Assembly (NCBI GenBank): GCA_017163975.1
Contig: JAFFSR010000317.1
Span: 1,358,001-1,422,000, forward strand
Direction: 5' to 3'
Length of the DNA: 64,000 nt
Origin: Anastatus disparis
Taxonomy: Eukaryota > Arthropoda > Insecta > Hymenoptera > Eupelmidae
Each line of letters begins with the position of its first letter. The first letter of the stretch is position 1. The position numbers and the translations under genes are program-made. The notes below the pieces were generated by a model. That model made no database searches. It was not told where the DNA came from and saw only the letters and a program-made list of their open reading frames with translations. This document shows positions 57,398 to 64,000 of the stretch, piece after piece.

Positions 57398-58514
57398 TAG
57401 TATATTATGCGTCAAGGCCGCAAAACGTATCATTCTTCGCGAGTGCATGCTGAGGGGCCGAGCGTAGCAAGGCCGCTCCAGCTGCACGAGCAAGAATGAT
57501 ACGTTTGTTGCCGTCACTGCACATACTATTTTTTGCCCGAAGGCCGTTAAGCGGAAGCTCGGGTGGAGCCCCCATCTATAAAATAATAATTGATGATTCT
57601 TAAGATATAAAAATATTTAAAAAAAAATTCAATTATAAACAATAAATAACTAATAATTCTTAAAATACAATAAAAAGATACAATAAAAAAATTCCATTAT
57701 AAAACCGCTAATAACTGTTGAAATATAATATTAAATTTAAACAAAATCATAATAAAATATAAAATAAAGCTAAACTAGAAAAATTATAATTAAAAATATT
57801 ATTTGAAAAAGAAAAAAAGTTTTAAAAAATAGAATGAAAAAAATTCGATTATAAAAACAACTAATAATTGTTAAAATATAATAGAAAAAATTAAACAAAA
57901 ATACAACAAAATATAAAACGAAGATAAACTATAAAAATTATTATTGAAAAATATTATCTAAAAAAGAAAAAAAGTTTTATCACGCGAAATTTGTAACTAT
58001 GTCTTTTCCTCGCTCTCTCGTTTTCTTTCATAATATACGTATATTGAGTCCACGTTATAGGTTAACGCATATCCAGTATTGTATATGTAAGAAAAGGATA
58101 GCGATATTAAGGAAAGCGAGTAGTTCATTCGGTTCAATTCCAAGAATCAGCAACGTCGAGAACGTTTTTCTGCGAACTTCTATTAAAATAATACATTAAA
58201 TATGCACATTTTTCTTTGCGGCCTAGGACAAGAATACACTATTTTGTGCTCCGTATAGAGGACACAAAAATTTATTTTGCGGCCTGAGGACAAAAATGTT
58301 TTTTTTGTTCCTAGGCCGCAAAATGACCATTTTGCGTCCTACGGAAAAACTTTAAATGTTTCGGCCTTCGGGACAAAAAAATAGTATATTAGACCATAGA
58401 TGCATATTGATCATCCTAGCTCGTGCAATCTTTCGAGAGCCTCGCTACGCTCGGCCCCAAAAGTTCGCACTCGCCGAGAATGATCAATATGCATCCTTGG
58501 TCAATAATGTACTA
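57398..58514. mobile_element. 1.1-kb element with hairpin ends, second example
   Basis: The left hairpin (57398-57533) has TAGTATATTATGCGTCAAGG, stem AAACGTATCATTCTTCGCGA with its complement, and loop GGCCGAGCGTAGCAAGGCC. It is followed by ACTATTTTTTGCCCGAAGGC. The right hairpin (58372-58514) is preceded by CGGCCTTCGGGAC and reads AATAGTATATTAGACCATAG, stem TGCATATTGATCATC, loop with CTCGCTACGCTCGGCC, and ends TAATGTACTA. The two hairpins face each other as at 17967-19071. 57.6-58.2 kb inside is AT-rich; 58250-58330 has repeated GCGGCCTAGGACAA/GCGGCCTGAGGACAA motifs. No protein is recognised. Confidence 0.6.
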
Positions 58515-58529
58515 TTTTTTTTTAAATAA

Positions 58530-59190
58530 ATAAAAAAATAATTTTTTTATTTATATATTAAAAATAAAAATAACATCTTTTAAATTTGTTCGTTGAAATA
58601 TAAAATATTAAAAATAATATGTATATTAAATTTAATATATTTTAATATACAAAAAATATTACTTATACTTACTATTAAACAGTATTTAGAAATTCAAAAT
58701 TTTTTTAATTTACAAATTTAGAATATTAAAAAAATTGTACCTGTTTTTATTATGACTGAAATTTTTGAAAACAGAAATTAAAAAAATTTTTATGTATTAT
58801 CCTTTTTTTGTCAATATGCTTAGAATTTTTTTTCATTTTTTTGTTCTAATTTTTGTAAATATTGTGAAATTATTTGATATAATTGTTTATAAAATTTTAT
58901 ATAATTTTTTATTTACTTTTATAAATAAAAATAATATTTCTGGAAAATACTTTTGGAATTTTTATACGTAATATCAATTATATATACATAATTCATGCAT
59001 ATATTTTGTATAAAAATAAATTATTTTTTAATCATTTATGTATGTAGTTAATAGTGTATAACATTTAAAAATTAAAAATATTAAATTTAAATTTTTAAAA
59101 ATAAAATAAAAAAATTTTTAATATAAATTTATATTATAAAAAATATAATACCTTTTTAATGTTTTTATATTATATAAACTGATCATAATT
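58530..59190. other. AT-rich Helitron interior, no gene
   Basis: Extremely AT-rich; the 68-codon frame at 58765-58971 is composition-driven. Confidence 0.5.
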
Positions 59191-59194
59191 TTCA

Positions 59195-60035
59195 ATTTAT
59201 GAACCAAATTTATTTCTACTTTTATTGCCTGTTATTATTTCAGCTTCAATATTATGTTTATATAAATTTATAATTATCAATCGTGTACCATTACATAATC
59301 CTTCCGATATACTTGAATTTCTTAACAACATTACGATAGCATTAACTTTTAAATTAATTTACGAAGTAGTAAACCTTCTTTAATTTTATTTAAAAATTCT
59401 ATTGAGTAATTCAAATAAATGTTATCATCAGTTTGATCAACACCTTTATGCGTAGCGTAATCAATACTATAATATGTTTCAGTTTTTCCATTTAATAAAT
59501 TTAATACTTTTTTATTTAAATTATTAATATCTTCATTATGAGGAGCTAATATAATTTTTTCTTTGCAACGATTTTTATTAACATTTGAATAAATTTTAGA
59601 ACAAATATCGTTAGTTTGTAATTTGTTTGGAATTATGAAAGGGTTTATTTTGCCATCACCAATTTGTAATAGAAATGAAGCAAATTTTTTATTTTTAGAT
59701 CGAATAATTTTTGTTAATTTTAATATACTAAAACATTGCCATAAATATGAACTTTTTATTGTTTCTTCTATAATTAAATTTCTATTTCCATGTTTAACAA
59801 CTGGTAATATTTATCGAAAATCACCACCTAAAATAATTAATTTTCCACCAAAAAGAAAATTACTATTACAAACATCTTTTAATGTATTATCAACTATTTC
59901 TAATGCTTTTTTTGGAATCATTGATGCTTCATCCCATATTATTATATCAGCTTGTCTTAATTTTTTTTTATCTGATTGTAATTCTAAAAATGCATTTTCG
60001 TGTGATTCTAAAAATGCATTTTCTGTGCGGCTCAC
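59195..60035 (-). pseudogene. Helitron helicase fragment
   Basis: On the minus strand the fragment starts near 60035 with Walker B (ADIIIWDEASMIPKKALEIV) and KLIILGGDFR, then a TAA in place of the next Gln. It continues with FASFLLQIGDGKINPFI, the segment YYSIDYATHKGVDQTDDN, and NGTR. It is colinear with and similar to 52480-53170 of the plus-strand Helitron. Walker A and the C-terminal motifs are missing, so both ends are truncated. The 5' edge carries a short duplication (TCTAAAAATGCATTTTC twice). Confidence 0.87.
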
Positions 60036-60060
60036 AACGAAGATGGATATATGCGTATAC

Positions 60061-60480
60061 TATATCATAGTATACGAGTAATTTTTTATCCTCGTTACAA
60101 GTGGTACATTTGATTCATTAGATACTCATTATGAAATAATTCAAAGTAATAATCAAAATATTAAAAAACATTGATCTTATTTAAAATATAAAAATTATAA
60201 TGTTAAAAGAACATTTTGAATTTCAAATAATTTCAATGTATTAATATGTTTTACAGTTTTACTTAGTAGTGAAGATTGGCGCGCTTGCGGAATTTCCATT
60301 TTACCATGTTTGATGTCATTTATTCTTTTAAACAATAATTGTACATTTTATAAAATTTATCATAAAAATTATTAACTTAATATGTTTGTTCTATATATTG
60401 AAAGTAAAAGCAGTAGGTGCAAACAATAAAAATTAGCGAGAAGCTTTTTAAATGATGGGATTTAAATGAAATTGAGGATC
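60061..60480. other. AT-rich spacer
   Basis: Nothing recognised apart from a short palindrome at 60051-60080 (CGTATACTATATCATAGTATACG). Confidence 0.45.
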
Positions 60481-60835
60481 AAAGAGGATGAGCTAAGGAG
60501 CAGCTAAAGAAGAGCAACAAAAACGTAAAATAACGTAAAATAACACAAAAAAAAGTAAAATTTGAGGATTTACCTGAGGAGGAGTAAAATGACCTAAAAT
60601 GACGTAAAAATAACGGAAAAAAGTGATGGATTTTTTGAGGAAGAGAGAAGGAAGAGAAAATGAAGGCATGAAGAAACTCAAAGAAAGAGAAAAAGAAGAG
60701 GGGAGGTAGGGAAAAGGAAAAGAAAAGGAAGAGGAATAAATAACGTAAAATGACGTAAAAAAAGGGAAAAAAAGAGGAGTAAAATTAGGTAAAAGGACGA
60801 GGAAAGAAAGAGAAGGGGAGGACCTTGGTCGTAGA
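60481..60835 (+). repeat. Purine-rich repeat block
   Basis: A strand-asymmetric GA/AAA-rich sequence with recurring TAACGTAAAATGACGTAAAA and GGAGGAGTAAAAT. It ends TTGCCTTACAACTATATAAT, like the end of the G-run block at 56920-56955 (GTCTTACGACTATATA). This suggests the two purine blocks are related. Confidence 0.65.
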
Positions 60836-60861
60836 AATTTGCCTTACAACTATATAATATA

Positions 60862-61570
60862 GAGAGATATATATGGGACATTCATGTCGATTAGAATGCA
60901 TGCACAATCACGTTAATATACATAGGATTTTTCACGTCAATTCAAACGCATACAAACACACAGGTTTATATATATTGGACATTTCATGTCAATTAGCATG
61001 CATGCACACAAACGTTAATATACATGGGATTTTTAATGTCAATTCAAACGCATACAAATACATAGGTCTATATATATTGGACATTTCATGTCAATTCGCA
61101 TGCATGCACACACATGTTAATATACATGCGATTCTCCATGTCAATTAGAACGCACTCACACACACAGGTTTATACATATGGGACATTTTATATCGATTCA
61201 CATGCATGCACAAACGTTAATATACATAGGATTTTTCACGTCAATTATAACCCACGCTCATACAGGTTTATATATATGGGACATTTCATGACAACTCTAA
61301 CACACCTATCCGAGTGCCCTTAGGTTTACATATGGGACGAATCATGTCAACACGCACGCACCGGTTTTCATATATTTGACATATCTTGTCAACTCTAACG
61401 TGCGAACACATCTAAACATGTAGTTGAAATTTGTATTTATATATATGGGACCGTTTCTGTCAAGGCGCATGCACGCACACACATGGGCTTATGAATATAT
61501 GTATATACATGGGATATTTTATGTCAATTCACATGTGCACGCGCGCACGCACATACACACACATAGTCAT
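60862..61570. repeat. ~100-bp dimeric satellite, second locus
   Basis: The same half-units as at 45780: GGGACATTTCATGTC..GCATGCATGCACAC and ACATAGGATTTTTCACGTC..CGCATACAAACACACAGG, about seven dimers with decay toward 61300-61570. Open frames across it are by-products of a repeat unit lacking stops in some frames. Confidence 0.88.
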
Positions 61571-61978
61571 AAGCGTTTAGCAGTCCTGAGTACTCTCTTG
61601 CTCCCTTATCTTCTTTTTTAAATAATGCCGTCAATCTGATCGTTAATGGCTACTTTTATATATTTATAGAAAACTGTTCCCCCTTTCCCCTTCGTGATCA
61701 GCCATTGGACCCCGTATCCTCCCCTAATCATATTTCTGACCTATTTGTATATTCTCTTTTTATTTTAGATATCGTATTGTGATTCATTTTTTATATGATT
61801 GGATTTTTTTATAATTTTCAATATTAAAGGAGATATATTAAATGAAATTCTTTATTACCGCATTCACAGAATAAAAGTTCATAATAATATATCATTTTTA
61901 TATTATAAAAATATTTCTATAATAGTATTAGAATAATAACAATGATAATTAGGTATTGTTGCTAATCTTTCATATTTC

Positions 61979-62015
<37 letters not shown>

Positions 62016-62974
62016 TATATACACATAATAGAAATATATATATATATATATTCATGAAAATGATCAAATCTTAAAAATTTCAACTGGTTTTAAAGTTTAC
62101 ACTAAAACCATCAAAAAACATGAGTATTGATATAAGAAAGTCGAAATATCAACCTTTTACCCATAAAAATGAAGCTTTTTAAAATTTATTATTTATTTAT
62201 TATATTATTAAAAAGTTTATGTCGAAATGATAAAGTAGTGATAATTTCGTGATTATGATAATTATGGATTTTGGTTATTTATAAATATTAAGTGATATAG
62301 TTGTTACATTTTTGAAAAAATTCATGTTAAATGATAAAATCAATAGTATTGTGATTAAAATAACTTGGAATGTATAGCTTATATCGATATTATTTATAAA
62401 AAAAAACAAATTTTTTTATATTTATTGTTAAAATATGAATAAATCACTAATTAAACGTGGATCTTCATCGGCTACGGAAACTCTCCTAACACATATAAGT
62501 GTAGAAGAACCTTTCTAATTTTTTTATGATTTTTGGTACCAGTTCATAATAAAACTTTGCGAACTCTTATGAAAAAAATTGTTATGATTGTCGTTGATAC
62601 CTTCAGAACTTTTTTGATTTATTAAGTTTTACTAAGGAATGGTAACCGGAATTTTATAGTATTCACAATTAATGAACAATTAAGATCGCTTTAGAATTGA
62701 ACAGCACTGTCAAATTTTTAAGAGAACCTTTTGGATTGTATTGTAACAAATTTTTAAGAAATTTTTCTTACGTTTTATCATCTTATGAATATATTTATTA
62801 AATTATTGGTAAATAAATGATTATAAATCTATGAGATCATTTAAGAATACGGATGAATCTTTATATTTTCTGTGTACTGATTGAAAGGTCAATGAAACTT
62901 CACGAACTCTATCGAAGTAAATCGAGATGAATTATTACAATCTTGTAAAAGAGTTTAATAGCTATTAAAGATCC
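61571..62974. other. AT-rich region with TA microsatellite at 61982-62051
   Basis: Contains TA/CATA runs at 61982-62051. There is no gene or transposon end I can support in the remainder. Confidence 0.55.
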
Positions 62975-62978
62975 TTAA

Positions 62979-63359
62979 GAGGAGGTCGAGTATATCTGTC
63001 CTATTCTAATCAAAGAATTGATTTTTTTACAAAACTAACAATTGTAGCAAAAAATAAAGAGATAGCCCTATCTTGTATCATAAAAAGCAATATTTTCTTT
63101 GATTAGGAAAAATTATTTTTATCGATTCGTTTTGAAAGAAAACCTTGAAAAACTTAAAAAAATCGAGGTTTGAATGGACAATTTAGTTTTTCAAAGTTTT
63201 CTTTGAAACGAAGCGATAAAAATAATTTTTTCTTATAAGAGAAAATATTACTTTTTATTATACTAGATGAGGCTTTCTTCTTATTTTTGCTACAATCATA
63301 AGGTTTTGCAGAAAAATTAAATTTTTAATTATAAAAGGATAGAGATTTACGACCTGCTA
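62979..63359. mobile_element. TTAA-flanked hairpin MITE, copy 4
   Basis: TTAA at 62975-62978 and 63360-63363. The ends are GAGGAGGTCGAGTATATC and GATTTACGACCTGCTA. The 381-bp palindrome has stem sequence nearly the same as copy 1 (AGCAATATTTTCTTTGAT, CCTTGAAAAACTTAAAAAA). Confidence 0.92.
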
Positions 63360-63734
63360 TTAATAAAATATCGTAAAAATTATTTATGATTGTCAGTAAC
63401 GATTTTGAACTTATAAAAAATATACGTATTATTAAATTTTTCTAACTCTTGAAATAGTTTAGCAGACCATGGAATTTTTCGATAGTGGAAATAGTGCCAT
63501 TTCATACGACTAAGCTATTATTTTTTTTCTGAATAAATACAATAAATCGCACTAATAATAAGTTAATTTAATTTATACTATGATATGCCCTTCAAAAAAT
63601 TACTATTCAATATATTAGAAATTCATAAAGGATCTGAAAAAGTCATAATTATATTTATTGATATATGGGGATATCCACACAACTTTTAATTCTCTAGTAA
63701 CAGGTCATATTACAGCTGTTACTGGTTAGATGAT

Positions 63735-64000
63735 GCACATTATTTAAACTAGGTTCAAATCTTTTGTGCTATCCTGTAATTGTATTTCTGATGTATTTTG
63801 TAAATGTTCCCAAACAGCGCAGTAGAAATTTCTATAAAACATTCATTTTTACACATAAAAATTACCGTAATTTATCTTATGTGTAAATTTACTTTTTTAT
63901 AGAATTATCTGCTGCACCGTTTGTGGCACATTTACAAAATACATCAGAAATAGAGTTACAGGATAGTACAAAAGATTATAACCTAGTTCAAATAATGTGC
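63735..64000. mobile_element. Hairpin element truncated by the window end
   Basis: GCACATTATTTAAACTAGGT at 63735 pairs with the last bases of the window (ACCTAGTTCAAATAATGTGC approximately). The arms continue through TATCCTGTAATTGTATTTCT and ATGTATTTTGTAAATGT. The loop lies near 63865. The true outer ends may extend further on both sides. Confidence 0.75.

Larger units (their letters stand above)
56960..60060 (-). mobile_element. Minus-strand Helitron, 3' part
   Basis: The 3' end (minus) is GGGGGTTGGCGAGCGGAGCG, then AGCAGGGGGGTACTTCCCCTAG and a T of the TA run. The palindromic GGCGAGCGGAGCGAGC-like core forms the terminal hairpin. A helicase fragment on the same strand at 59195-60035 supports the call. 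The interior carries the hairpin-ended element 57398-58514 and AT-rich sequence. The 5' end was not found, and homology stops near 60040. Confidence 0.75.

Noticed and set aside
60873..61621. Several His/Tyr/Cys-rich frames
   Set aside because: By-products of the ~100-bp satellite; the same peptides recur in other frames and at 45780-46377.

Overview
The window is AT-rich eukaryotic DNA that looks like an insect genome. The elements and spliced gene pieces are of arthropod type: an ISL2EU-like DDE transposase with a SWIM finger, Ty1/copia, non-LTR retroelements, Helitrons and one carboxylesterase exon. I cannot name the species. A hymenopteran or similar AT-rich insect is a guess. Almost everything visible is mobile or repetitive DNA, often nested several layers deep. 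I see no complete host gene and no certain tRNA or rRNA gene.

Layout. 1-2745: AT-rich, with an AT microsatellite and a TAGCAGTTAT minisatellite. 2746-5518: DNA element with ~0.5 kb terminal inverted repeats. 5595-5978: first of several ~380-bp hairpin MITEs flanked by TTAA. 6124-10251: a 4.1-kb foldback element carrying three younger insertions with TATACTNN, TA and TTAA duplications. For two of them the opposite arm serves as an empty-site control. 10640-10990: relic of a non-LTR ORF2 tail. 11451-25999: a 14.5-kb ISL2EU-like element with an AA target duplication. It is invaded by a foldback element (itself split by a solo LTR), MITEs and satellite. Its transposase gene (20511-24205) is split by another solo LTR and lacks the first catalytic Asp. 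26081-26283: one carboxylesterase exon on the minus strand.

29891-37271: a Ty1/copia-type element with both LTRs, a CTATC duplication, TATA boxes and a polypurine tract. Its gag-pol is broken by frameshifts, stops and an integrase deletion. Between the 5' LTR and gag lies what reads as a three-exon spliced ORF (30301-30346, 31480-31623, 31989-32050). Splice sites and codon phase agree, and the last exon is in frame with gag across one TAA codon. This is the most unusual structure in the window. The element is also rich in the sense-strand motif ACGAG.

37277-48400: GAAATATTTC-type satellite split by a solo LTR (AATT duplication), MITEs, a minus-strand non-LTR fragment with RT and RNase H, a tRNA-derived SINE, an 82-bp tandem repeat and a ~100-bp dimeric satellite ending at a Helitron terminus. 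48687-53841: a decayed plus-strand Helitron (OTU-like protein with Cys replaced by Phe, HUH Rep with an internal duplication, Pif1-like helicase in pieces). 53990-56940: a ~1.9-kb minisatellite with a ~559-bp higher-order period, then a G-run repeat block. 56960-60060: 3' part of a second, minus-strand Helitron containing a 1.1-kb element with hairpin ends. A similarly built element lies at 17967-19071. 60480-64000: purine-rich block, the same dimeric satellite, a TA microsatellite, another TTAA MITE and half of a hairpin cut by the window end.

The window is best read as a layered record of insertions. Nested elements give relative ages: satellites and long-TIR elements are oldest; solo LTRs and TTAA or TA MITEs came later.
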